Source: Ceratobasidium sp. AG-K
Taxonomy: Eukaryota > Basidiomycota > Agaricomycetes > Cantharellales > Ceratobasidiaceae
Assembly: GCA_037039685.1 (NCBI GenBank)
Contig: JAWNGF010000008.1
Coordinates: 868,001 to 932,000, forward strand
Reading direction: 5' to 3'
DNA length: 64,000 nt
Shown here one piece after another: positions 11,577 to 23,659 of this stretch (position 1 is its first letter; every line of letters begins with the position of its first letter). The notes below the pieces were generated by a model, which worked only from the letters and a program-made list of their open reading frames with translations, did no database searches and was not told the origin of the DNA. The position numbers were made by a program, and so were the translations under genes.

Positions 11577-13285
11577 CGTTTTCGGGAACAGAAATACCCG
11601 CCAAACCCACGCATAAATACGCCGCAAGAGGACTTTTCTCCGTATTCGTTGCGAGAAGAGTAGGAGAAAATTGGCATCTTGTCACTTCGGTTGACATGAA
11701 TCTGCGCATGTGAGTCGGATGAAAACTAGTTTAGGTCCAGAAACCGAGAATGAAGCTCGGGTGCACATAAGGGGTTATGGTGACGACGATTCCACCGGGA
11801 CGTGGCAACCAAGATCTCTGGACGACTGAGATTCAGAGCTATAAATGGATGAATGATCAAGGGAACTCTTGGTTCATGTGAGTCCCAAGCGTGCTCGTGA
11901 CTGTATATGCCTTTGTCAGCTGCTGTAAAAGTCCCATGGACGTCTAGCGAGAACAAATGAAGAGTGCAGAAGCTCTGTTTAAATGAGCGGATATTCGCCG
12001 TTAACGTACGGTATTACTCCCTCCCGGGAAATGGTTTTGCCAGTAAAGCGCCCAACCAAGTTGAGAGTTGTTGATTCACACACCTTCGAAACAAAGTGAC
12101 CAGTCGCGATAAAAGCTCTGGGAATCGTGTAAAAGCAACCGAGTTCACTTGGTGAGATATACGAGAGCCTTATGTTGATTATTCGGCCCAATCAGCACAC
12201 ACCCCTCGCTGAACTTTGGCTTGGTCGCTGGTGCCTCTTCTCCTGATTGGTCACAAGAAGGGAGCAGACTCATGATGTCCGAGTTCGTGAATCTCCGGTT
12301 TTGAAGGTTGCCATAACGTCGGCTACGGCCGATGTACGTTAATGTGAGTCAACCCCATCCACATGATATCCTCTTTGATCGCGTATGTTGAGCATCAAGG
12401 GCAAGGATAATAGAGAGATTTATCCAGGCATGATTACCAACAGTAGCGCGAGAAGATGGGAGGCCTAGGTTTAGGATGAATGTGTATCACTGTGGCGACC
12501 ACAGAGGTAGTTGTTATAATTGATTACATAATGCAGTCCATCAATCCTAAAAGACATACGGGTTCGAATTCGTCTCTGATGTCACCTACATCATCGTGAT
12601 ACAAAAGGCTGGCACAATTTTGGTAGACAGGGTCGGGACGTAGACCAGCTTTGATATAACAAGCTACAGCATACCCAATGTCGACAGATACTCGAGGAGT
12701 CAACCCGCAAGGAGTACACCCAAGCAAGAGAACGATGTGGGAGAGCTATCAAGGTCAGACTTCTATTTATACTTCGGGTGTAATAACGTGCCAATATCAT
12801 TTTCCCTTGATCGACAGTCCTCCCAAAACGCACAAAGCTCATCGTCGCTGGGTCGATTGGCGTTGTGGGGTTAGTAGGTTTGATGGTGTCAGATCGACTG
12901 GAAGAGGCCGTTCCAGCCAAAGCGTCACTCTCTAGGGACGTCCCTCGGGGCGAATCGCAATCAGTCTGAGGGGTACGAGAATAATTCTGGTAATGGTGAA
13001 ATTGCTAGACTTATCCCTGCAGGATCGTGCACCCCGGTCGACTAGGACTGGGTACCTTGTCGTCGGTCATCCTGGACCAAGTCCCAAATTGGGCTGTGAC
13101 GGACGAGAAGGACGCCAGATTTGAAAGTAGAAACGTTCGCTATGAATTTAATTGCACATGGCGGCTCAGTTTGGAAAATTAGCGGCGTGCATTTTGTGTA
13201 TTACCCTCGCGGACAAATAACATAATCATCGGCCGCAGAGCGACAAACAAGCAAATTGCCGCCGGCCATTCATTCCACGACCACC
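11577..13285. other. 1.7-kb intergenic region, no recognised gene
   Basis: The first part is the promoter side of the GH51 gene. On the minus strand at about 12524-12748 an open frame (GYAVACYIKAGLRPDP ... DDVGDIRDEFEP) looks somewhat protein-like, but it has no ATG and no family I recognise. It could be one exon of a small unknown gene. Nothing else supportable was seen. Confidence 0.4.
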
Positions 13286-15155
13286 ATGAGCACCGCTGCC
13301 TCGCATCCTCCTACAGCGAAACCACCTCCAACCGGACCTCCTCCGCGCCCAAATGGAAATGTTCCAGTGACAACAGGGACAACAACAAGAGCTCCACCGC
13401 AACGCAAGAATCCAAACGCTAACAATCCAAACATTAAAGTCGAGCCATCGGCCCCACCCGATCCCATGACCATGTATGAGAGTCTGAAGAGCAGGATTGC
13501 GGCGCTTGAGGAGGAAGAGGTCACCGTCGAGGAGGAGGAACGTCGGCAAGGTGAGTTTCGTGTGCTCATGGCTTGCTCTAGCTCATCCGGCCACAGCCGA
13601 GGAGGCTCGTCGCACGGTTCGGGGCATGTCGGACTCGGCGGTACAGACAAAGTACATTGAGCTGGTCAGTACCCAGTCGGTTCTCTGCGCAACACCCCTG
13701 ACGCCCGGCTGACTTCAGGGGTCCCCCGTGACAGTTCCAAGAGATGAAGCGACTTGAGCGTGAACACGCAAAGGAAAGGCAAAAGCTCACTAGGGACAAG
13801 GACGCTGGTTGGTCGCGCGTTCTTTGTTTGTTCGGTGTTGGCTAACGAGGCGGTGTGCTGGCAGCCAAGACGCAATACAACAAAGCGAGTCAAGCACGGA
13901 CGAAGCTCGAGAGTTTGGCGAGGGAGCTACAGAAGGACAACAAGAAGCTGCGTGTGCGCCTCGTTTTACTGGTTTGTCCTCTGGCGGCTGTTGATCTGTT
14001 GGTATAGGAGGACACCGGCGTTTGACGGTCAGCTTCGAGGAGGCGCGCGACGAGGTCGGTATTCCGTTGCGGCATCTCAGATATTTCCTTGTACGCCTTG
14101 TCTCACAATGTTCGCAGATCAATCAAGTCAAAGACGAACTTGTCCAACGCCAATTAAACCACCCTCGCTTCCTCACACAAGGCGGCCTCGACCACAGTCA
14201 ACGGAAACCTCTTGTCAATGGCGCAGCACAGCAGCCAACCGACATTGTCGTCAGGGTGCGCCCATCCCATCCCATTCCCGTTCATCCGTATTCACAATCT
14301 CCGACTTATCAGGTTGTGTGCAAATTCCGTGCCGAGCTCTACTTCAAAATCAGCCGCAGGACTAAGCTCACGCGACTGTTTAGTGCATGGGAAGCGCGGA
14401 TGGACACGTCGTTTGGCGACACCAATAACAATAGGAGATCGCCAGCATCGCGGATGAACTTTGTGTTTACCCACGCAGGTCGGACGATTGATTGGGAGTC
14501 TACACCCGACCAAGCAGGAATTGAAAATAATGATGTGATTACGGCGGTGGAGATTATGGATTTGACGCAGGTCGAGTCGGTGGTATGTGCCGTTTCTATT
14601 GTCATCAGTGGTGAATGTATACACTAAACCGCATATATTCATAGGACGAGTCCGTTGCGGCCAAGCCCAAACTCCTCAAATATGTGCCTGAAGATGAGAC
14701 GGAAGCCGCTCGGGCGGTGGAGGAGCTATTGGATGGGGTGGTCCGTGAACGGCTCAAGGATATGTTGCGGCAGTATGAGCGCCGGGAGCGACATTTCGAG
14801 GCTGTGGTTCGGAGTAAGGAGTTGGAAGTGCTGCTAGCACGAGCGAGGGTAGAGGAACAGAAGGGGTGTGCGGAAGCGGCGAGACGGGCTGCGCGGGTAG
14901 CCGAGCAGCAGGTGCGTTGATGGACAAAGTAAGGATAGGATGCCGATTAATGACGAGATCTAGAACGGGGCGCTGCAAACCGAGTTGGAGGACTTGCAAC
15001 GCCAGGAGCTGCTGCTGCGAACAAGATGCAGCAGTGTTTCCATACGGTGCGTCGACCTCCGAGTGTCTGTTCGGACGTTGAGCTCACGTGTTCGGTTCAT
15101 CAGCTTGGCAAAAACTCAACTACGGACCCGGATCCGACTGCGGCGCGCATCGTGA
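13286..15155 (+). CDS. taxilin-like coiled-coil protein with an embedded SUMO-like domain
   Basis: Ten phase-consistent exons (13286-13550, 13597-13664, 13735-13807, 13865-13951, 14008-14054, 14118-14255, 14313-14582, 14645-14911, 14964-15046, 15104-15155) encode about 449 residues. The N-terminus is Pro-rich and disordered. Residues 60-180 are a coiled coil with the taxilin signature (ARTKLESLARELQKDNKKL). Residues 220-310 resemble SUMO/Rad60-SLD beta-grasp domains: ELYFKISRRTKLTRLFSAW, then MNFVFTHAGRTIDWESTPDQ and ENNDVITAVEIMDL. There is no terminal Gly-Gly, so conjugation is unlikely. Residues 317-405 return to taxilin (DMLRQYERRERHFEAVVRSKELE). Taxilins bind syntaxins and nascent-chain machinery. 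The usual C-terminal coiled coil of the family is missing. The last junction is uncertain: another frame would end at 15241. The fusion itself rests on open frames and matching intron phases. Confidence 0.72.
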
Positions 15156-15468
15156 GGGATGTTTTACGAGAACATTTGGACATGCGTGCACAGGCGATTG
15201 AGCAAGCGACCAATCATACGAGTGGGACGGAAGACTCGTAGCAATTCATGTAATTTGCGCACGTGCATACTCTGCGGATGGTGCGGTACACACGTTTCGC
15301 TTGTTAGTACGTTCGTGTACTCTGAACCTCCAAGCAGCGTAAATGAGAAATGGAATGTTGCCGCGTTGAACTTGACCAGTCGATTGAGTTTACAATTTAC
15401 ATTTGAGTAGGGTACAGCAAGAGTACATGAATGTCCATGATGGTCAAGTTCTTTCATTTGTCCGTCAC

Positions 15469-16993
15469 CTAGACGAGGGTATCAAGCTCCTCTACGTTCT
15501 CCACCGACCCGCTGCGCGAAAAGGTCTTACCCTTTACTCCCTCAAGTCCTTCGCCGGCGTAGCTAACCTTGGGGCTGATCTCGATTTCGACGCCTTCGTT
15601 GACAGTCGCACCAGCGTTCTCTAAGAATCGCTTTTGCTGGGCCAATAAATCTGCGCGACTTGTCTGGGGATCATCTGTACCAGTGCCAGGTGCGTTCTTG
15701 AGCGGACTGAATTCCTCCTTGCGATTCACCTCAAGAATCGCCATGTGCTCCGTGAAGGGGAAGACGTCAAACACAAACAGCTCGAGCTTCATGCCGTTTG
15801 GCTTTGTCGGCTTGCGCAGCTCTCCACTCTCGAGATCTACATGCGGGATCTTTTTGCGTGCGATATGGAATGCCATCTGTTCCTCGAATTCAGCGACACG
15901 GTTCAAGAACGCAGTCGTGTAAAAGTGGTTCGCGATGTTACCCGCGCGGAACGAGAGTTGCCCGTCAGCGTCACGTCTCTCGGCTTGTTCCTGGGAGATT
16001 TCCGAGTATTCGACGACGCTGAATCGGCCAGACTTGCGCGCGACGACGCCGACGGATTCGGTGGGCTGGGTTTTGGGAACAACCTTGGCGGCACAATCCG
16101 AGCCTTTGTGAATCGAGAAGCCGATAAACACAGGGTCGCCTACGCGCACAAGGCAGTTGTCGACGCCATATGCGTGAATGTATTGAATGTTGCGTGCGGC
16201 AAGGTCCGAGAGGACGGTGGTTTTTGTTTCGGGGGAGATAGGGCTACGGAGGGCAGCATACAGGCCACCGTTGCCATCTGGAGCGACGGCGACTTTGGAG
16301 GGAGAGTCTAGTAAAACTTTCCCATCGTTGTCGAGACAAGGCAGGGTGCCTGTTATGGTTTAATTAGGAAGCGTGATTAGCGCTGACGCAATGGCACTCA
16401 CCCTGCTCGAAAACGATGACTTGAGACGCGTCCAGTCCAAAGTAATTATTCCGCTTGAAGAACTCTTCGGTGGGTTTGCGCGTCGGCCCGCTGGTCATGA
16501 CGTACCAGGGAATGGTGATCTTCGTGCCTGCGTCACCACCGGCGATCACTTGTAGTCGGGCGATCCGCTCGGCTTGATACTGGAACAAGCTCTTATGGCT
16601 CGGCAGGCCAATGTCGTAACATCCTTTGGGATCGGAGCTTCCCAGCCGCGTGCCCTGCCCGCCAGCCATGAGCAACACGCCAACCTTGCCTTCGGCGATC
16701 GCCTGGAGTCCAATCTTCCTGAATTCAGCCTCCTTTTCAGAGTTGCCCAGGATGCTATCGTACGAATCACTCGGAGGGGGCGTGATGTCGTCTTGGGAAG
16801 AGTTTTGAGCATCCTTTTCGCTCTGAATCGCCCTGGCAAACACGCGATTGACGCGTTCAATATCGAGTGCAGCAAGCTGGTTCGCGAGTGAGACTTGGTC
16901 GGCCTCGGATAGCTGAGACCAAAAGTGCAAGACTTGGCTTTGGCCAGCCTTTTCGTACTTTTCCTTGAGGACCGCGTATTGGTTGAGAGCCAT
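15469..16993 (-). CDS. UAP1: UDP-N-acetylglucosamine pyrophosphorylase
   Basis: This cytosolic enzyme makes UDP-GlcNAc from GlcNAc-1-phosphate and UTP, the precursor of chitin, N-glycans and GPI anchors. Two exons (16402-16993 and 15469-16349) with one 52-nt intron give 490 residues, normal for the family. The nucleotide-binding signature LLMAGGQGTRLGSSDPKGCYDIGLPS is complete (here in two parts: LLMAGGQGTRLG and SSDPKGCYDIGLPS). IPWYVMTSGPTR, the exon junction VFEQG/TLPCLDNDGK, APDGNGGLYAAL and VDNCLVRVGDPVFIG follow as in eukaryotic UAPs. I chose MALNQYAVLKEKYEKAG at 16993 as the start because it begins the conserved helix. An in-frame ATG at about 17041 would add a short Pro-rich leader. 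This is a housekeeping gene with no oddities. Confidence 0.95.
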
Positions 16994-17804
16994 GGTAGAG
17001 GGTTGTGGTTGTGGAACAGATGCGAGCAAGACGCGAGGCATGATTTCATCGCACTGCCTTAGTCGTAACAAGCGCCCGAAAGGGTCACGTGGTTTTTTCA
17101 TTACCAGCACAACGCTCTTCATCCGCAAGGGTCATCTTGTGACAGACATAAGAAAATACAAGCATGATAATCCACTCCATATTGAGACGCCAACCACTCC
17201 AAATTTCCAATATGTCAAGACTCGTACTGGTATGGTCAGGATATGTAGCTGGGGACAATTGCAAAACATGACGCATGCAACCATGTATCCCTTGTCCGGG
17301 CCTTAGTACCCAGTTCCAGTGATGCGCAAGGTACGCTAAATTCTTTGGGTTAGCTTTAGCTGCGCTTCCGAGTCTCTCCTTAACATCCATGCCTAAATTT
17401 CGGTTCTTTAGTAAGGCAAGTCAGGATAGGATATAGTAGATGCGATGCACATGGTCGAACATCACCAGATTGATCAAAGGCAGTAACTGCTGATTGAGCT
17501 TCTGTACTCTCTGTATGCACGTACCTGTTTTCAATTCCTCACAGTTAGCCAGCCAAGAGGCTTCAATTGTATACGTTTGAAATAACTACGCAGCAACTGC
17601 CCTCGATAATCCCGGTCCTCAAGCACGGAGTTGGCTAACCCTGCCCAAAGTCGCGGAACCTCCCATATAATCACAAGGTGAAGGTATCTGAGACCCGAGC
17701 AATTCATTTCTAACCAATAATATCTGTCGCAACGACGGAGCAGGCCCTGTGGGCACTTCTATTATGAAGAACGTGTTTCCGGCCGCACCATTAACCGAAG
17801 CACC
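16994..17804. other. intergenic region
   Basis: This is the shared flank between the start of the UAP gene and the 3' end of the PLC-like gene. Only short shadow frames are present and I see no gene, RNA or repeat. Confidence 0.5.
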
Positions 17805-19009
17805 CTAAAGGCGATTCAGTTGCCTGACGGCAGTCCAAGGGTCTCCCTTATCGACCCAATCCAGTAATACGTACGTTGGCCAGAGATTCTCGCCTAGTGG
17901 AGCGCACCCATTGGCATGGGCAATGATGCTGATATCCGTGGTAAGCGAAAGTGTCCATACTCACGGTCATCTCGCAAAACCTACGATGCAACTCCGTTGG
18001 TAGTGGCTGCCTTAGCACGATCAGGGACAATTATGTCGTCACTACCAAGGAATTTGTAGTTAAGACTGTGGTTGATCATGTACATCTATCACTCGGGTGA
18101 GTGCTTGTGTTCTTGAACAAAGGCGAGCGGGGGACTAACCTTCCCATTAGGACTTCCATTTACACGGTCCACCCTGCATGGAAATTTATCATCTATCTGG
18201 CTAAATGGCGTTTCCCATAGCTAGAACCCATTCGCATTAGTCTATTAATCGGATTTCGAACCTGTGATTATTTCCCTTACATTGTTGAATTCGCCAATGA
18301 TCCAAGGTACTCCCCCGGCATTTGTCGGGTAATCCATAATAACGACCAGTCGCTTTCCGCTCAAAATCATTGAACCGAGCGTCGGCCACGCATTTCTTGC
18401 GACGTTGCCGCTTGCTGGAGTATACACGTGTGGCATAATGCCAGACGCAGTGAACGACGGGACCCAGTACTGTTTGCGTCCAGTGCGTCCCCATTAGTCA
18501 AAACCAATGTAATAACCTCCCGGGGATGCGAATCCATCCATGCCTTAATTTTTGTAAGCCATGAAGTAAGCGACCCGCCGTCCCAGAGAATACACGATGT
18601 ATGGCAAAGTTGGACTCCCCCGTCCTTGAGTTTTCCGGAAGCTTGCAGCAAGCGAACTCCGAGGTTCAGTTGACCAGTTACATCAATATTTTGATTAGCG
18701 GAGAGGGCCGCAATGTCAGTAGAAACAGCGTAGGAGTTGTGGGCTATTTCGTTGGCATTGGATGAATATATAGGGTTTGCATCACTCGAGAATTAGCCTT
18801 ACCGCCAATGTATGTGACCTACATATCTATGTTAAATTAATCCTTTATGGGAGGTGGTTCACGATACTCACATTTCCGTAAGAACGGGAGCAGAGAGCAG
18901 CATATCCGTTGCAGAGATCGGCACGGGCCTCCAGGGACGTCTCAATCGGTAATGCCCAGGATTTTGAAAGTCCAAGCAAAAGAAACAAAGTTTTAAAAAG
19001 CCCAAACAT
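17805..19009 (-). CDS. secreted PLC-like phosphodiesterase (PI-PLC X-domain fold)
   Basis: This is a member of the fungal PLC-like phosphodiesterase superfamily, whose TIM-barrel relates to PI-PLC X domains. The substrate is unknown. The protein begins at 19009 with a signal peptide (MFGLFKTLFLLLGLSKSWA). A cysteine-bearing stretch DLCNGYAALCSRSYGN follows, then, after an intron, NEIAHNSYAVSTDIAALSANQ with the first active-site-type His. Further on are LQASGKLKDGGVQLCHTSC, AWMDSHPREVITLVLTN, RLVVIMDYP and NFPCRVDRVNG. Two final exons supply MYMINHSLNYKFLGSDDIIVPD and NLWPTYVLLDWVDKGD, ending QLNRL at the stop 17805-17807. I see no C-terminal hydrophobic GPI signal, so a soluble secreted form is likely. 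The equivalent of the second catalytic His of true PI-PLCs is not evident, as in many fungal members. Exons are well supported by phase except the one around 18.25 kb. Confidence 0.82.
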
Positions 19010-19730
19010 CAGTAGTGCCAATAGACGGGGGCGGTGGGAGAGAGGAAGTGTATATCCGACCCCAGCTTGCCTGACTTAAGAGCGTTCGGCAGTTAACGGC
19101 AGAAATGTTCTTGCACAAGTAACTAGCCTTAGATGCATGAAAAAAGTCCAAGAGCCGACTCAAGCGTAGGAAAGGGAAGGTCGGTGTAGCAATCGTCGCA
19201 GTTGCCCATGTGGGCAGAAGAGTTCGCCGGCTTCCACATCGCCTAGAATGTGAGTATGTGCGTTTAACCAAGGCATGTGATAGTAGTGATTCCCCTGGAG
19301 ATACCCACTAGTCAGAATTGGCAATTAGTAAAGCCGAACATAAGGTCTACGCGACCTTGAGCTCGACGGTGGAACAAGTGAACCGTTGGGTTGCGGCGAG
19401 CTCGGCCAGGGAAGTAGTTAGGTAAGCCAATTGTCCTGCTCAGGACCATCATTGCAAATCACCTTGGTGGGATCGAAGTTCCGCCACAGCCAACGCACAT
19501 AACTTGACGGATGAGGCCATACTTTGAATTATATCTAACTTTGAGAAACATCATGCAGCGATAATATTCAAGCCCCTTGCTATGAACGCCCGTAATTTTT
19601 CTGGTTGGGCGGGCATTCATTTGCCCCTATATGAAAATCCTCACTGGTTCCACCCCTATTCACAACCCCCCTGTTCACTCCCACCACCACATTCGACCTA
19701 CATAACTAAAATCATATCTTTGTCTCGACA
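19010..19730. other. divergent intergenic region
   Basis: This is the promoter region shared by the PLC-like gene (minus) and the arrestin-like gene (plus). A pyrimidine-rich tract with repeated CCACC/CCCTA motifs precedes the arrestin start. No gene is seen. Confidence 0.5.
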
Positions 19731-22700
19731 ATGTCCACGCAACGTGGTCGGCTTGGCCTTGGCCTTGGTTTGCCTACGACTGATTCACCCCCAAACAGCT
19801 TGGGGCACTCAAGAGGGCCTTCTGAGCGTTCCTATTCATTGCATGGGCTGACTCGTCCTCATGGAATTCATCACATAACGGATTTATCTATTGACTATCC
19901 CCTCTGGCCTTCATCAATTTCTTCCGGCCAAGCACACCCAAGCGAACCCTCCCAAATTATGAGCGTCGCAGCTGAGGTTATTGGAGGGGTGCACATTCAA
20001 GGCTCGACGCCAGCCCCCAAGCCAAGGAGGAAATCATCAAACGAAACAGCCCAGACGCTGCCTGACAAAGACTCTGGAGATATGTCTGTGGCTCACCTCA
20101 AGTTGACTCGACACCGTGTTAGGTCAGAACCCGCAACCCGCCGTCCGACTAATACGACACATACCGATCCACTGCTCCCAAAGCTACCAAGAGCTGACTC
20201 CTTGCTTCAGCTTGGCTCTGACGCTACCTCTGTCGACTTGAAGAAGCTAATGAGCACCCGTGTTCGACAGGCTCCGCCGAGCATCGATACAAGAAAGGCT
20301 AACGCTTCCGGGTTCTCCTCTGTTTTCGTTTCTCCAAGCAAGGAAGGTTCTCGTTTCTCTCGTTTAGAAACCGAGAAGTCCCGCCCGCGTGTCGAGGTGT
20401 ACTTTGAGCTGAACAATCGTGTCGCCGTCGAAGGAGGGTATATCCGTGGGATCCTAACCGTGCGCGTACGCAAGGCACGCCGAGGTGAAGTGCGCTACAT
20501 TAGGATTGATGGAGGGAAGGTTCGCGTTCTCGGCTATGAGAGTAAGCTTGGCAATAGGGGAGTATGTTAGCTTGACTGAGCGTCTCGACAGGTGTCCTAG
20601 AATCCGAGCGCTACGCATTCTACCAAAGCACGGCCCCACTTGCTGAAGTATCCTCTGCGGCCGACTGTGCACAACTTTTTGAATCTCAACCCGATGCGGA
20701 AGGCTTTAGCCTCGCGCAAGAGGGGATTTTTGCTCTCCCTTTCAAGATGCACCTTTCTCGCTCCACTGATTCCCACTCCGGGGAGAACCTCCCGAAGGGC
20801 GTAATTCAGGATAACAGCGTAACTGCAGCAGCGATCAAATATATCCTACTCGTTTCGTTCAAAGTACGAGACGAACCTGATAATACTTCGGGGCTGGATC
20901 CCCACGCGGCTCTGATAAACCCCAAAATACTGATCGCACATTTCTATCGTCATGTTGAGGTGTGGCCTATGTTTGGACCTGCGGCATTTCGGAATCCTGA
21001 GGAAGTACGTGTGGGAGGTACTCATTCCGGGATCGTTTCTTCCAGGAACGCGCAAGGGGTGCTCTTCGGAGGCTCGGGCTTACTTCACCTTACTGCAGTG
21101 CTGCATCGAAAAGTGTGGCTGGCTGGCCAGAAATGCGTAGTACATATTGGGGCATGGAATGACACACGCAAGTTTGTAAGGAGTGTTCCTATGCGCCGCG
21201 GTTTTCTCCCGTTGACCAGTCCCATTAGGTCAAGACTTTTTCATTGACGATCATCAGGACCTCCACTGTCGCACGTCCAAACCAGAGTGAATCAACCAGT
21301 CGCAAACAAATTGCGGAAATTGTTCTAGACGCGGTTCGTGGACCAACATTTGACTCAGTAATGGGGAAAGGATGGTGGGCGGGAATTGAACCTGGCACAC
21401 ACTCGGAGTTCTCCCACCTCATAGACATACCCGTGAGTTCTTCTTTTTTCAACTGTCAACGAAAGTCCAACACTTGACTGCAGGCCGACGCGCTGACGAT
21501 TCCTCGTACGCATATAATCGGAATCTCGTACGTATTGCGGGTGACGCTAAACACCGGTTCGCTCGCTTCAAGTGTCTCTGTCGATCTTCCTGTCACCATT
21601 ATCAATCCGCTTTCCACGGAGGGACTGCCAGTACCGCCCCCGCCGGGCTTGCTTATCGAAAGCCTGAAGTTACCCAAGCATGTGCCCATATCATTTGACT
21701 TCCAGGCGCAAGAGGGCCAGGGAAGTATTGGTCTGCGGTCTTGGGCTTCTCCCAGAACTAGTCTCCAAGAGAGCAGTACTCTCTCGCGAAATTATGTTCT
21801 GGATTGGGCGAAACAAACCATAGCTCTCACATCTGTCGGACAGGTACCGATCGTACAGAGCCAGACTTCACCAAAGAGGCGGATAGTTCGACTCACAATG
21901 GATACCAGGCGACACCTCAACTAGGCGATGGTTCAACCATCTGCGAATCCGTGTCTAATTTAATCACACAGCTTGAATCAGACCTCGAAAGCGCTGGAAA
22001 CATCACGGATTCTGATCGAGAACCCCGGTCTACGTACTCTGCAAAGGACGGGACCAGCAGTCAGCAAAGTTCTGGTAGTGCTGTCAGTTCTAGTGTTCCC
22101 TCATCTGCGAGGCATCGTGTATCTTTCTTGATTCCGGCTCAACACGAAGCTCTAAAGGTGGACATGGCTTCTAAAGTGCCTGCCGAGAATGATCCACGGC
22201 TCGATCCCGACACTACGGTTACTTCAGTGCTTCCTCGTGATTCGTTCAAGGCGTGCAGGTTCGTTCTACCGGGTGATAGCCCAAAAGAGCCTGGGGGCAA
22301 ACCGGCTGTCTTTCCAGATCAGCAAGGCGAGGATGCCTGGGCAGGTAACAAGGTCGAAGCTATATTAAAGTCTATCCATATGGACAGTGAGGATCTTAGT
22401 GCTCACCGAACGAGTGGGTTTAGCAGCGGGCAAGAAGTTATCATCAATAGACCATTCTCTGGACCGCATACATCTTCAACTTCGTCATCAGAGCCTTGGT
22501 CCGCGAACGGTACAGCTAGCACAGACTACCGTTCGAGCGACAATTACCAATACTCGAGCTTCGCAGTCGTAGATCAAGAAACTGGTTTGCCCAAAAGCCT
22601 TGCGCAGCGATCCATTATTTTTTCAGCACCCGGGTCCCAATATGGTCGTACGCCACACTCGGCACCCTTCTTGGAAGAGGACACCCCTCGCGCTGGCACC

Positions 22701-23203
22701 ATTCGAAAATTTCAACCCGAAGTCATACCTGGGCCCGTACAATCATCGGCCTTTCGTGCAACGTTGGTTCCGACTATCAGCAGCCCTATGCTTGCGAAAT
22801 CACAGTCTGCACGCGTCGCTGGTTCTCCGGTTAACCATTATCGCAGGTTTATGCCACAACAGGTTGCGACGACTCTTCCTTCAGACGAACCAGCCAAGGT
22901 ACCTCCTCGTTTATCATCCAAAGGAAAACGTACTCTCAACGCCGGGCGCACTCCCTGGAAGGAGACATGGGATCAAAAAGCTACCTCTGTCTCGCATGAC
23001 TTTACCGAAATTGGAGTGACTCCTTCGGTCCTCGAATTGAAGGACAGTGAGTCACGACAGACCACATTCGTTTGCGATCTCGGTCGACACCTCAACCGCA
23101 CGAGGAATCGGGTCCAAACACGATTTCCCGCAGTACTGTTCGCTCCAGGATCGCTGCTTTGGAAGAGCGATCCCGTAGCCGCCCCTTCTCTTCTTATTCT
23201 TGA
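19731..23203 (+). CDS. alpha-arrestin-like protein with long disordered tail
   Basis: Alpha-arrestins act as adaptors that bring ubiquitin ligases to membrane cargo. The model is exons 19731-20541, 20592-21175, 21229-21432, 21484-21843 and 21909 onward, all phase-consistent. A disordered N-terminal 200 residues precedes the arrestin N fold (RPRVEVYFELNNRVAVEGGY, IRGILTVRVRK, VRYIRIDGGKVRVLGYE, FALPFKMHL). The linker reads VHIGAWNDTRKF/VKTFSLTIIRTSTV. The C fold includes WWAGIEPGTHSEFSHLIDIP and ISYVLRVTLNTG. About 400 Ser/Thr-rich residues follow. No PPxY motif was seen, so a Rsp5-type contact is not obvious. The 3' end is unsettled: the long frame continues to 23384 in what looks like UTR translation. 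A shifted frame ending RIAALEERSRSRPFSSYS at 23203 looks more natural but needs an intron near 23.05 kb that I could not place. Confidence 0.75.
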
Positions 23204-23659
23204 TCACTTACTCGATTCCTCATTTTATTTTTTTTACACAAGCGACACCTCACCATATTCGAGCCCTTGTAGTTGTACGCCACCGTATCATCCCTCTGCA
23301 CTTGGAAATATATTGTTAACTTCGTTTAAAACTGTTTACGCCTCAATATATTCAGAAGAGGGGAGAACCGATGGATTGGAGTAAGCGCATGAGAGCAAAC
23401 TAGGGGATACAAAATATGGACGGGCGGTAGGAATACACAGTTTCAACGCCACGCATGCAATAGGCAAAATGGAGCGAAATAAGGTTAGGGGACGATAGCG
23501 GTTGGTGAATAAAATAGAATGACGAGCAAAGCTTCTAACAAAAGCCAACCAGTGCTCGGAGGAAACGAGAAGTCAAAACAGTTGAAACAATGTAAATGAA
23601 AAAGGTTGTGAACAATGACTGCCTGAAATAAGCAACTTGAAGGGGATGTCATGAAGCCT
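23204..23659. other. convergent intergenic region
   Basis: This region is AT-rich, between the 3' ends of the arrestin-like gene and the first GNAT gene. It probably contains both 3' UTRs, and no gene is seen. Confidence 0.5.

Noticed and set aside
12524..12920. Possible small secreted or unknown protein on the minus strand
   Set aside because: There is no ATG in the better-looking frame, no signal peptide and no splice chain that I could support.
21800..21930. Apparent frameshift in the arrestin-like gene
   Set aside because: A 65-nt intron (21844-21908, GTACCG ... TACCAG) restores the frame.
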